47,883 nucleotides of DNA from Actinomycetota bacterium (GTDB taxonomy: Bacteria > Actinomycetota > Thermoleophilia > RBG-16-64-13), in NCBI GenBank assembly GCA_012514635.1, contig JAAYZX010000059.1:1-47883 (forward strand), in the 5' to 3' direction. The notes beneath the pieces are model-generated. The model searched no databases. It had not been told where the DNA came from and saw nothing but the letters and a program-made list of their open reading frames with translations. Position numbers and translations under genes: made by a program. Numbering within the stretch: position 1 is the stretch's first letter; every line of letters begins with the position of its first letter. Shown one piece after another: positions 35,291 through 44,712 of this stretch.

Positions 35291-36637
35291 ATGAACGGTG
35301 GCTGGGGTATAGCCCTGATTCTCGTGTTGGTGGTGATCAACGGCATCTTCGTGGCCGCTGAGTTTGCCATCGTAAAAGTCCGCACCACGCGTATCGTCGA
35401 GTTGGCCGACGGAGGGAACCGGCTCGCCCGCATAGCACGGCCCATGCTCAACCAGGTGGAGTCCTACCTGCCGGTCATTCAACTGGGTGTTACTATGGCC
35501 ACTCTTGCACTCGGCTGGGTGGGTGAACCGGCCATATCCACGTTGTTGACCCGACTCATAGTCTGGATAGGAATCCCCTCCAAGGTTGCCGTAGGCACCA
35601 TCACCACCGTCGTCACCTTCGGACTTATCACTATCGTTACCATCGTTCTGGGGGAACTGGTCCCCAAATCTCTCGCCATTCGCCGGGCGGAAGGCGCCAC
35701 CCTGACTCTTGCGCCACTCCTGCGCTCGTTCTTCTGGCTGTTCTGGCCGGCGGTATGGGTGCTGAATGGCCTGACCAAGGGCGTGCTCAAGATCCTGCGC
35801 GTCCAACCGGCCACGGCCGCCGATCTTGCCCATAGTGAAGACGAGCTTCGCATGATCCTAAGCGCCAGCGCCGAAGGCGGGCATATCGACGAAGTTGAGC
35901 AAACAATCATGCGTCGGGCCCTCACGCTCGGAGATCGCACTGTTGGCCAAGTCATGGTCCCCAGAACAGAGATGGCCGCACTCCCAGCATCCATGCCCCT
36001 GCGGGAGGCTCTGGGAGGGATAGCCGTCACCAACCACACCAGGTATCCGGTATATGAAGACGACTACGACGACACCATAGGTTACGTTCACGTCAAAGAC
36101 ATCTACAGGGCCGACCTGGACAAACCGGTCCGCTCCGTATTGCGCCCTGTGAGCTTCATCGCAGAGACGGCCAGCGTAGAAATTGCGCTGTCTAGGTTCC
36201 AGACCGCCCGCACACCTTTGGTCATCGTCGTTGACGAACACGGCGGAACCAGCGGCATCGTCACCCTACAGGACGTAGTCGAGGAGTTGATAGGCGAAGT
36301 CCAAGACGAGTTCGATCAGGACGCACCCCTGGTGGAACCGGTAGAAAACGGAGCCTTTTCGGTCGACGGTAGGGCACGCCTAGACTATCTGCTGGAGCAC
36401 GTGGGACTCGACTTACCGGCTGAAGGATTCCCCACTCTAGGAGGCCGGGTATTTGAACAACTGCAACGCCGCCCGCACGCCGGTGATGAAGTGATACTGG
36501 GCAACTTCTCGGCACGAGTGCTGCAGGTAGACGGTATGCGCATTGCACGCGTTCTCCTGGCTCCTTTGATTGAGCCGGAGACGGTGAACAATGAAGATTC
36601 CGGCAGCTCGACAACCGCCACTTCCTCAGAATCGTGA
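35291..36637 (+). CDS. Hemolysin C / CNNM-CorC family transporter-like protein (DUF21 + CBS + CorC_HlyC)
   Basis: 448 aa; DUF21 (LILVLVVINGIFVAAEFAIVKVRTTRI...LVPKSLAIRRAE), CBS (GQVMVPRTEMAALPASMPLREAL...RYPVYEDDYDDTIGYVHVKDI), VVDEHGGTSGIVTLQDVVEELIGEVQDEFD. Confidence 0.95.
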   Translation: MNGGWGIALILVLVVINGIFVAAEFAIVKVRTTRIVELADGGNRLARIARPMLNQVESYLPVIQLGVTMATLALGWVGEPAISTLLTRLIVWIGIPSKVAVGTITTVVTFGLITIVTIVLGELVPKSLAIRRAEGATLTLAPLLRSFFWLFWPAVWVLNGLTKGVLKILRVQPATAADLAHSEDELRMILSASAEGGHIDEVEQTIMRRALTLGDRTVGQVMVPRTEMAALPASMPLREALGGIAVTNHTRYPVYEDDYDDTIGYVHVKDIYRADLDKPVRSVLRPVSFIAETASVEIALSRFQTARTPLVIVVDEHGGTSGIVTLQDVVEELIGEVQDEFDQDAPLVEPVENGAFSVDGRARLDYLLEHVGLDLPAEGFPTLGGRVFEQLQRRPHAGDEVILGNFSARVLQVDGMRIARVLLAPLIEPETVNNEDSGSSTTATSSES

Positions 36638-39600
36638 CGTGCACACCGCAAACCGAAACCCGCTACCCATTGAATCCGATGCCCTGAGAGCCAACATCGC
36701 AGGAACTGCGATCACTCCAGAGATACCTGAGCGCTTCCGTATCCTGCTGGAAGCCGTGGCGGACCACTATGGACCTCGCCGGCTTCTAAGGGAGACCTTG
36801 GACGAGTATTTCCATCAGTTCCGTAACTCCGGAACCGTGATCGACGGCCTGCAGACCATCCTCCTCCGCGACTGGACCTACTTCGACAAGCACCCAGCAC
36901 GCCGACAGCTTTCAGAGCTCGTGCTCGAGATCGTGTTGAGCTTGTTGCGCAGTCCCCTGCCGGACGAGCGAACCACTCAGTTGCTTCGTCAAGTTCTTCT
37001 GTGGATGACGACAATCCTCCAAGGCGAGCACGGTCATGATTACATCGACATCGGCATCGATGCCGCCGACGCTCTGCGAAGACTCCTGCCCCGAATGCCG
37101 ATCTCGTTTCTGGAGCGTGACAAACCACTTCGCACCTTGGCTCGGACAGCCTTAGCACTCGAGGCCGTCCCCTCGCCTGTTGAGGAGCGGGCATTCAAAA
37201 TGGCTGTCCATCTGGCATCCCTCTATCGGCAGGTCCTTCGCCTTGGCTACCTCGAGATCGCAGATCACTTAGACGTAGCCGCCTGGGCCCAGACACGCGA
37301 CATACGGCTGCGCGATGAAGCGCGCGTCGTGGAACTATTCGGGCTTGCAGAACGCGATCGTATGGAATCATTGGCCAAACACGCATTGGCCGTGCCGCTT
37401 GAGCAAATTATCTCGGAGGATTTCCCCACCTTCTCGGAAGTCGTCGACTCCATCATCCGCCAGATATTCAGCATCGAAAACCTTGAGGATAGATTCGCCG
37501 TCTGCCTCTATCTGCTGAAGGACAATACGCTCGGTCTACGGCAGAGAGAGGTAATGGTTGAGCTGCTCGCTGTGGTACGCCTGTTGATCGAACCATCGCA
37601 TCACGTGCATTTTCATCGCATCCTGAGACGTCTCGCCCGCTTCTTTCGTCAACGCGAGAGACTGTTCCCGGACATGCGGTTGCAGTGTTATGAGGCCATC
37701 GGCGTCGCCATAGGTGAAACCGGAGCGGTAGGTGCAGCCGACCGCATAACGGATGACCTGCTGTCCTGGAATTTTGAGTACCCGGATGTGTGCGGCGCCA
37801 CAGACGAATGGCAGATGCTTGCCAACCCGTACCACCTTGCCAACATCCGCTGCTGGATGCGCATAGTGCAGTCCAATCCGGCGCTCTACGAACGCCTGGC
37901 GGCGGCACTTGCCGTAGCACTCAGACTGGGCGGTGCCTTCATAGCCGATACTGATCTCTTCCAGAAAGACATCACATCGCTTCTCAACGCGGACCTCAAG
38001 CCCGTCTACTCGGTGATCAAACAGCTGCTACGCTCGTTTCCCGCATACTTCAACGAGATCGGTGCAGAAGGGGAGTTGCGCTCCGTCTCTACCGAGATCG
38101 ACGAAATCTGCGGACGCAAGGACACCCTCATGCACTTCCTGCGTAAGCAGGTGCATGCCGAATCCTCAAGTCGCCTCATCGACTTCACACGAGCAGTCCT
38201 GGATTATTGGAAGACGCTGGACGACAGCCTCCTCGCCCCCTATGTCTCCCCAAACACCCTTCTCGCCGTGGCAAATGAACGAAACTGGGCGGAAGGGCCG
38301 CATGCGGTTGTCGTGGGAGAACCGGCGTCCGCAGAGGACCGTCGTCGTGTGACGCTTGTCAGACGAATGCTGGAGTTGCTGGAGATCAAGTACTCCACTT
38401 CGCCCAAGAATCTAGCGGTTCAAGTAGACGCGGTCGCCGGACTGCCGAAGGAAACCCGCACCGTATTCGTGCAGTCGCTCACTGCCTGGGAGGTCGGTCT
38501 CCAGTCGCCACAGCCGGGCATCATGGCCACTGTATATCGCTACTCGCGTGCACGCGTACGCGAGGCTTTGCTCGACTCTTCGCTCGATATCCTGGAAGCC
38601 CTTCGCGAGATCATCCTAAACCCTGTTCGCTCGGAAGGCCGGGAGAACATCTTCCGCAAGAGACACATCGCGGCCGGCATCCCTTCTATGTACGGCACCT
38701 ATCGCGAGCCCAAGTTCGACGCCCTGGGGCTATCGTTTAGAATAGAGGCCCTGGTTGGACAGCTTCTCGACGAGATCGCGGACGAGATCACAGACCAGTA
38801 CGTAAGCCGAGCCTCTCTCCGTCGTTTTGCCTCAAATTTCAATAAGTTTGGTCGAGCCTTGGCCGTAGACGGCATCAATTCGCAGAACCTGCAATCTGAT
38901 TTCACTCTATTGCGCGAAGGAGCGGGGCATCGTTCTTTCACTTACGCTCAGTGCCGCAATGTCTTCCAGTTTCTAGCGCACGGCGTGTCAAATCTGGTGC
39001 GGCTCTCTACGCAAACCTATGATCAGGCGCTCCGCGTTATCCTGGAGCGCGACGATCAACAATGCGTGGACCGCGGTCTCACACCCGATGCTCTGGCCGA
39101 GAGCATTCTACGGGAGCTGGTCGTATCCACATTGGGACTGCAGAGCCTCGACCGTTATGTGAGCAACGCCCTGCGCCACCTCACCGACCTAGGCGACAAG
39201 GTGTCGGAGAGGGACCTCACCCGCATGATGAACTACGACCCAGACCGTCTGGTGTCCTGGTTGAACAAACCACAACCCAATCTGGACAGCCAGATGACTC
39301 TCGGTTACAAAGCGCTGGGACTGAAGGAAATGATGTCATACGGATATCGTGTGCCCCAGGGTTTTGTATTGACCACCGAGCTGTTCGCCGTTTTCTCCTC
39401 GATGAGTCACCGGCCGCTCTATGAGCACACCATAGCCCGTATAAGACACGCGCTTGCGCAGCTCGAAGATGCCACCGGCCTACGCCTGGGCGACCCTGAG
39501 CGACCTCTCACACTATCCATTCGCTCCGGCGCTGCCATTTCCATGCCCGGTCTAATGCTGACCCTCATCAACGTCGGCCTCAACGACGAACTGACGGCCG

Positions 39601-40850
39601 AAATAGCAACCCAGCCGGAAATGGCTTGGACGGCATGGGACTCGTACCGCAGATTCATACAATCGTGGGCCATGTCGGCAGGCCTGGATCGCGATATCTT
39701 CGACGAGATCATTGCCGGCTACAAAGACAAATACCACGTTGCCAAAAAGGTGAAGTTCTCGCCGGAGCAGATGCGGGAGATTGCCCAAACCTATCGGGCG
39801 CGGGCCCAGGAACTGGGAGTCGTCTTCATAGATGATCCGTTCCTGCAGATAATTGCTGCCATAGGACGAGTTCTCGATTCCTGGTATGCGGCTCCCGCGC
39901 GTTTCTACCGTCGATACATGGGGATATCCGACCACTGGGGAACCGCCGTCATCATCCAAAGAATGGTGCTGGGGAATCTCTGTCACGAATCGGGATCCGG
40001 AGTCACCTTCACCCGTAGCCTGGTGGAGTCCCACGGCCGCCAAGTGCGACTTTTTGGCGACTTCGCCATTGGAGCACAGGGAGAGGACCTGGTCGGCGGG
40101 TTGGTATTTCCACTCCCCGTTTCGGAGACGCAGCGACGAGCCAGCCCCGCGTACCGCGGTGTACGCAGCAGTCTGGAGAGCCGCTTTCCCCTGGTGTACA
40201 AACGACTGCTTGAAGTGGCTCAAGACCTCGTAAGCACTCGGCATCACGACCCGCAAGAGATCGAGTTTACATTCGAATCCCCTGACCCCGAGGATCTCTA
40301 TATCCTCCAGAAGCGATCTATGGTAGAAGATGTTGAAGAAGAGCTACCTCTCTTCCTCCGTCCGGAAAAAGGTCGTCTACCCAAACCTGATGCAGTGGGA
40401 ATCGGAGTATCGGGGGGAGCCATTGCCGGCAGAGTGGCAGTGAACGCTGCGCAGATCGACATCCTGCTATCCAAGAATCCCGAGGAGGGAGTGGTTCTCA
40501 TAAGACCCGACACAGTACCGGAAGAAATCGCTATGATTGTGCGCGCGCAGGGACTCCTCACCGCACGGGGAGGAGCCACATCACATGCGGCAGTCACTGC
40601 TAAACGCCTCGGCAAAACCGCCGTGGTAGACTGTAGAAGTCTGGAGGTAGACGAAGTGGCTGGAACGGCATGCTTGGCGGGAAGATTGCTGAACATGGGC
40701 GACTGGCTAAGCATGGATGGCCACACAGGCCAGATCTTCTTCGGCAAGAGGGAGGTCGTATCGCATTTGACACAGGCCAACCGGGGATACGATAGCAGGG
40801 GGAGTCACCACATAAGCAATTTTCCCGTCTCCAAGGAGGACCCTCGATGA
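36591..40850 (+). CDS. PPDK N-terminal-like protein: large N-terminal helical region of unknown function + ATP-grasp-type PEP/pyruvate-binding domain + phosphohistidine swivel domain, no TIM barrel
   Basis: 1419 aa; LGYKALGLKEMMSYGYRVPQGFVLTTELF, LTLSIRSGAAISMPGLMLTLINVGLND, AVIIQRMVLGNLCHESGSGVTFTRS...FGDFAIGAQGEDLVGGL, ILQKR, GLLTARGGATSHAAVTAKRLGK. Start codon uncertain (ATG 36591 overlaps the upstream gene by 47 nt). Confidence 0.85.
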   Translation: MKIPAARQPPLPQNRDVHTANRNPLPIESDALRANIAGTAITPEIPERFRILLEAVADHYGPRRLLRETLDEYFHQFRNSGTVIDGLQTILLRDWTYFDKHPARRQLSELVLEIVLSLLRSPLPDERTTQLLRQVLLWMTTILQGEHGHDYIDIGIDAADALRRLLPRMPISFLERDKPLRTLARTALALEAVPSPVEERAFKMAVHLASLYRQVLRLGYLEIADHLDVAAWAQTRDIRLRDEARVVELFGLAERDRMESLAKHALAVPLEQIISEDFPTFSEVVDSIIRQIFSIENLEDRFAVCLYLLKDNTLGLRQREVMVELLAVVRLLIEPSHHVHFHRILRRLARFFRQRERLFPDMRLQCYEAIGVAIGETGAVGAADRITDDLLSWNFEYPDVCGATDEWQMLANPYHLANIRCWMRIVQSNPALYERLAAALAVALRLGGAFIADTDLFQKDITSLLNADLKPVYSVIKQLLRSFPAYFNEIGAEGELRSVSTEIDEICGRKDTLMHFLRKQVHAESSSRLIDFTRAVLDYWKTLDDSLLAPYVSPNTLLAVANERNWAEGPHAVVVGEPASAEDRRRVTLVRRMLELLEIKYSTSPKNLAVQVDAVAGLPKETRTVFVQSLTAWEVGLQSPQPGIMATVYRYSRARVREALLDSSLDILEALREIILNPVRSEGRENIFRKRHIAAGIPSMYGTYREPKFDALGLSFRIEALVGQLLDEIADEITDQYVSRASLRRFASNFNKFGRALAVDGINSQNLQSDFTLLREGAGHRSFTYAQCRNVFQFLAHGVSNLVRLSTQTYDQALRVILERDDQQCVDRGLTPDALAESILRELVVSTLGLQSLDRYVSNALRHLTDLGDKVSERDLTRMMNYDPDRLVSWLNKPQPNLDSQMTLGYKALGLKEMMSYGYRVPQGFVLTTELFAVFSSMSHRPLYEHTIARIRHALAQLEDATGLRLGDPERPLTLSIRSGAAISMPGLMLTLINVGLNDELTAEIATQPEMAWTAWDSYRRFIQSWAMSAGLDRDIFDEIIAGYKDKYHVAKKVKFSPEQMREIAQTYRARAQELGVVFIDDPFLQIIAAIGRVLDSWYAAPARFYRRYMGISDHWGTAVIIQRMVLGNLCHESGSGVTFTRSLVESHGRQVRLFGDFAIGAQGEDLVGGLVFPLPVSETQRRASPAYRGVRSSLESRFPLVYKRLLEVAQDLVSTRHHDPQEIEFTFESPDPEDLYILQKRSMVEDVEEELPLFLRPEKGRLPKPDAVGIGVSGGAIAGRVAVNAAQIDILLSKNPEEGVVLIRPDTVPEEIAMIVRAQGLLTARGGATSHAAVTAKRLGKTAVVDCRSLEVDEVAGTACLAGRLLNMGDWLSMDGHTGQIFFGKREVVSHLTQANRGYDSRGSHHISNFPVSKEDPR

Positions 40851-42061
40851 GCAGTCGCGTTCTGGGCATCAACGCACTCGGCCGGATCGGTAAACTAACC
40901 CTCTGGTATCACCTCGACCGCGGTACCTTCGATTCGTTCGTCATGAACGCAGGCCGCAACGTCGGCCAGTCATTGGACGCCGTCGGACAATACCTGTGCA
41001 AAGATAGCACTTACGGTCCTCTGTACCGCTACCTACTGGGGCATAACGGCAAACCCGATGTTCAGATTGTCGACGAGGCGGCCGGCCTCATGAAGATCCA
41101 CGGCAAGGAAGTCCGCATTCTGCGCACGGCGCGGAACCCCAAAGACATCAACTGGCGTGACTATGGCGTAGACATCGTGGTGGATTGCTCCGGCACCTTC
41201 GCAGATCCTACCGTGCCCGGAGACGACGAGAAGAAGGGGTCTATCCGCGGTCACCTGCTGGGCGGCGCCAAGGTCGTCATCAACAGCTCGGCCTTCAAGA
41301 TCAAGGACAAATCCAAGACAATGCCGGAAGATGCCGTGATGCTCATTTGCGGCATCAACCATGAACAGTACGTGCCCGGCAAGCATCTGCTGGTCTCGGC
41401 CGCCTCCTGCACTACCACCGGCCTAGCCCACATGCTTAAGCCGCTGCTGGAGAATGAGGCCACTTCAAATATGCTGACCGCAGGCATGGGAACTGTCCAC
41501 GCCGCCACCAACACGCAGTCGGTGCTCGACTCAGTGCCCAAAGCCGACGAGAAAGACCTGCGCAAGAAGCGGTCCATCTTCAACAACATCATCATCACGT
41601 CAACCAATGCCGCCAAAGCTCTCGAGCCTGTCATGCCCTCTATGGGCGACATCGGGTTCATGGCCGACTCGCTGCGCATCCCCACCAACACGGCCAGCCT
41701 CATAGTGCTGAACGCCACCTTCCAATCGGAAATGACACCCGAAGGCACGCCCAGCATCACACAAGACAGCATCAACAAACTCTACGAGCAGGCAGCCGCC
41801 GGAGTAGGCAAGGACTTGGTGAAGGTGAGCTACGAGCAGAACGTCTCCAGCGATATGATCGGCGAGGATGCCGCCGTAGTTATTGAGGCTCTTGAAACGC
41901 ACACACGAACGGGATTCCTCAGCCTCAAACTACCGGATAGCGGCGACACGGTTCAGATTCCTGTGACTCATGCCAAAATCTTTGGATGGTACGACAACGA
42001 GCTCGGCAGCTACACGCACCGGATGGGTGAGCTGACCACATACATCGCGGAAAATCTGTAA
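40847..42061 (+). CDS. Divergent glyceraldehyde-3-phosphate dehydrogenase-like protein
   Basis: 404 aa; GINALGRIGK, SAASCTTTGLAHML (catalytic Cys), GTVHAATNTQ (catalytic His), SLRIPTNTASLIVL, WYDNELGSYTHRMGEL; ATGA overlap with the upstream gene. Confidence 0.9.
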   Translation: MSSRVLGINALGRIGKLTLWYHLDRGTFDSFVMNAGRNVGQSLDAVGQYLCKDSTYGPLYRYLLGHNGKPDVQIVDEAAGLMKIHGKEVRILRTARNPKDINWRDYGVDIVVDCSGTFADPTVPGDDEKKGSIRGHLLGGAKVVINSSAFKIKDKSKTMPEDAVMLICGINHEQYVPGKHLLVSAASCTTTGLAHMLKPLLENEATSNMLTAGMGTVHAATNTQSVLDSVPKADEKDLRKKRSIFNNIIITSTNAAKALEPVMPSMGDIGFMADSLRIPTNTASLIVLNATFQSEMTPEGTPSITQDSINKLYEQAAAGVGKDLVKVSYEQNVSSDMIGEDAAVVIEALETHTRTGFLSLKLPDSGDTVQIPVTHAKIFGWYDNELGSYTHRMGELTTYIAENL

Positions 42062-42086
42062 CAACTCACAGCAGGAGCAGGAGATC

Positions 42087-42126
42087 GGGCGGCCGGGGGC
42101 CGGCTGAAGCCGGCCCCCGGCCGCCC
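42087..42126. terminator. Strong GC-rich hairpin (18-bp stem, 4-nt loop) between convergent genes
   Basis: gggcggccgggggccggc-tgaa-gccggcccccggccgccc, between the GAPDH-like stop and the convergent phosphodiesterase stop. Confidence 0.75.
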
Positions 42127-42130
42127 CGCC

Positions 42131-42607
42131 TCATACCGGTCTTAACTCCACTACTTCCGGGCGCGGTACACCCTTCTGATCCACAGTCAGAAAACCGACA
42201 GTGCTCGGCAGTCCAAAGCGACGGGGTCCCGCAGATCCGGGATTGAAGAACACTCTATCCCTCCGCCACACGATCTCCGCCCGGTGGCTGTGACCAAACA
42301 CTACAATGTCGATGAACTCTCCGGCATCTCGCTCCAAATGGAAACGGTTAAGATCGTGCACCACAGCAATGGACAGACCCTCCCATTCCAGGACCTCAAC
42401 GGTGGCAAGTCCCGCAGCACGTCCGTTGACATCCGTATTACCCCTCACCGCCGTAAGCGGCGCCAACACCGCCAATTCGTCCAGCACGCTATCGGCGCCC
42501 ACATCCCCGGCATGCACGATCCCGTTCACTCCGCGGAACAAGGCCGACACACCGGGATGAAGCATGCCGTGCGTATCCGAGATAATCCCCAGCGCTCCTT
42601 TCGGCAT
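42131..42607 (-). CDS. YfcE/MJ0936-family metallophosphodiesterase
   Basis: 158 aa from MPKGALGIISDTHGMLHPG; GIVHAGDVGADSVLDEL, VRGNTDVNG, VVFGHSHRAEI, FFNPGSAGPRR. Confidence 0.93.
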   Translation of the reverse strand: MPKGALGIISDTHGMLHPGVSALFRGVNGIVHAGDVGADSVLDELAVLAPLTAVRGNTDVNGRAAGLATVEVLEWEGLSIAVVHDLNRFHLERDAGEFIDIVVFGHSHRAEIVWRRDRVFFNPGSAGPRRFGLPSTVGFLTVDQKGVPRPEVVELRPV

Positions 42608-42909
42608 CCGGCCCACCTTTTCTCGTGCCTGACTCACTCTTCCACCGTACCGAAATCTTCTCACTCACCCCAGCCCCATCTACTGCCGGGTTTCACTTGC
42701 CGCTCGCGTGGGCACCCCATTACCGCAAAGGAGGCTTCTATAGCTGTACCAAAGTGCCCGGGTGGTGCGGCTCCCGATCCCGAGACCCTCGGACGCTCCG
42801 GATCCCGGGCTATGGGCATGCGTCAGAAGGCGCCGTAGTAAACGAGAATTCGGCCCAGACCCATTGTCCCTCGCGCAGAAGGCGTCGACATAGCCACAGA
42901 AGCGCCTCT

Positions 42910-43821
42910 CTACATGGTGGTAGTGGGAAGGGAGTGACCCCCAAAACGGTTGCGCAACACGGCGACCACCTTTGCCGCATAGCTCTCAGGCCGCCGACTG
43001 GATAATCTTGCCAACAGCGCCATGGTAATGACCGGCGCCGCGATATTCTGAGCGATCGCCTCCTCGACAGTCCACCGCCCTTCTCCACTATCATCCACAT
43101 ACGCTGCCACGCCATCCAGTAAGGGGTCTTCTCCCAGAGCTTCAGCGGCCAAATCTAGTAGCCACGAGCGAATGACGCTCCCGTGGCGCCACACTTCGGC
43201 AACACGATCCACTTGAAGGCCTAGGTCACCACGAAATCGGATGAGATCAAGACCTTCCGCATAAGCCTGCATTAGACCATATTCGATGCCATTGTGGACC
43301 ATTTTTGCGAAATGACCCGCGCCATGTTCGCCCACGTGGGCCCAGCCCAGCTCAGGCGACGGGGCAAGCGACTCCAATGCCGGCCTCAGCACACGTACCG
43401 CCTCCGCAACCCCACCCACCATGAGACAGAAGCCTTCATGCAAACCGCGGATACCACCGCTAACACCTATATCCACATAGTGAATCCCCGCGTTTGCCAG
43501 AATCGAGGTCCGTCGCAGCGTATCTTGGTAAAAACTGTTGCCTCCGTCAACAAGAATATCCCCCAATGCGAGCAGATCCGCAAACTCGGTTACGGCCTCC
43601 TCCGTGACAGCCCCTGCGGGCAGCATGAGCCATACCACCCGTGGCGGATCGAGTGCAGCGACAACTTCCCCCCTCGTAGCTATACCCTGCGCTCCTGCCG
43701 CTGAAAGCTCCTCTACCGGCCCCATGGAACGGTTTGCTACCACTACCCGATGCCCCGCTGCAAGCAATCGGCGGGATATCCGAGACCCCATTCTGCCCAA
43801 CCCTACAACTGCAATATCCAT
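42910..43821 (-). CDS. gnd: 6-phosphogluconate dehydrogenase, short decarboxylating (GndA-type)
   Basis: 303 aa from MDIAVVGLGRMGSRISRRLLAAGH; DILVDGGNSFYQDTLRR, YVDIGVSGGIRGLHEGFCLMVGG, GHFAKMVHNGIEYGLMQAYAEG. Confidence 0.93.
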   Translation of the reverse strand: MDIAVVGLGRMGSRISRRLLAAGHRVVVANRSMGPVEELSAAGAQGIATRGEVVAALDPPRVVWLMLPAGAVTEEAVTEFADLLALGDILVDGGNSFYQDTLRRTSILANAGIHYVDIGVSGGIRGLHEGFCLMVGGVAEAVRVLRPALESLAPSPELGWAHVGEHGAGHFAKMVHNGIEYGLMQAYAEGLDLIRFRGDLGLQVDRVAEVWRHGSVIRSWLLDLAAEALGEDPLLDGVAAYVDDSGEGRWTVEEAIAQNIAAPVITMALLARLSSRRPESYAAKVVAVLRNRFGGHSLPTTTM

Positions 43822-43971
43822 GTTTATCCTCACTTCTAGAGTGGCGAAGATCTCACCGCGGCACGACATTACCCTCGTCACGTCTCTATCCCGCATACGC
43901 GGCCAACCCTAACCTGCGAAAATCCATCGTGATAGACTGCATTAACTGGTCAGCCAACCAACTCTGAGGTT

Positions 43972-44631
43972 ATGGGACGGCCTAGAACCAAGGAAGATGA
44001 GCGTCGGGAAGAGATCGTGATAGCGGCGTTGCGGCTGGTTCTCAAGACGGGCTATAACCAGGTCACCCTTGCCGATATCGCAGATCATGTGGGGGTCAGC
44101 AAGGGCCTCATTTCCTACTATTTCCTGCGCAAGGAGGACGTATTCCTCGCCGTGCTGGACAGAATCGTAGAGCGCATGGACGCGCAGTTCGAGCGATTCT
44201 GCACAGCTTCCGTCACCGCCCCCGAGAAACTGGAGCTGTTCTTAACCAACCTTTTCAGCAATGAGAGGCGGGCGCGCCGCTACTACACGGTAGTCATCGA
44301 CTACATGGCGCAGGCCATTCGCCAGCGGGCGGTTCAGGAGTACACACAGCGCATCTACGATTCTTATCGCACGTATATGGAGCGCGTGATCCATGACGGC
44401 GTCGTTACCGGCGAATTCCGCAAGGTTGACAGCGGGCGCTCTGCTTCACTGCTGATGGCGCTTATGGAAGGTCTCATACTTCAGTGGTTCTTCGACAAGA
44501 AAGGCTTCAATCTCGATGAAGCCTATCAGGCCTGCGTGGATTTCATGGAGTCCTATCTGCTACCGGAAGACAGAGCAGCCACGAACGATACCCCCAAGCC
44601 GACCTCTTCCCCCGCGCACCCAAGCGATTGA
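43972..44631 (+). CDS. TetR/AcrR-family transcriptional regulator
   Basis: 219 aa; REEIVIAALRLVLKTGYNQVTLADIADHVGVSKGLISYYFLRKEDVFLAVLDRIV. Confidence 0.95.
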   Translation: MGRPRTKEDERREEIVIAALRLVLKTGYNQVTLADIADHVGVSKGLISYYFLRKEDVFLAVLDRIVERMDAQFERFCTASVTAPEKLELFLTNLFSNERRARRYYTVVIDYMAQAIRQRAVQEYTQRIYDSYRTYMERVIHDGVVTGEFRKVDSGRSASLLMALMEGLILQWFFDKKGFNLDEAYQACVDFMESYLLPEDRAATNDTPKPTSSPAHPSD

Positions 44632-44712
44632 GTCCCCACCGCGCGCCTTGTACTGCCACCTCATATACGCGCCTCACTGCTGCTCGGCCGGGTAGGGCTT
44701 GAATAAAGGCTC

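Noticed and set aside
43900-43971. TetR operator palindrome upstream of the 43972 regulator
   Set aside because: No convincing inverted repeat could be identified by eye in the short upstream region.
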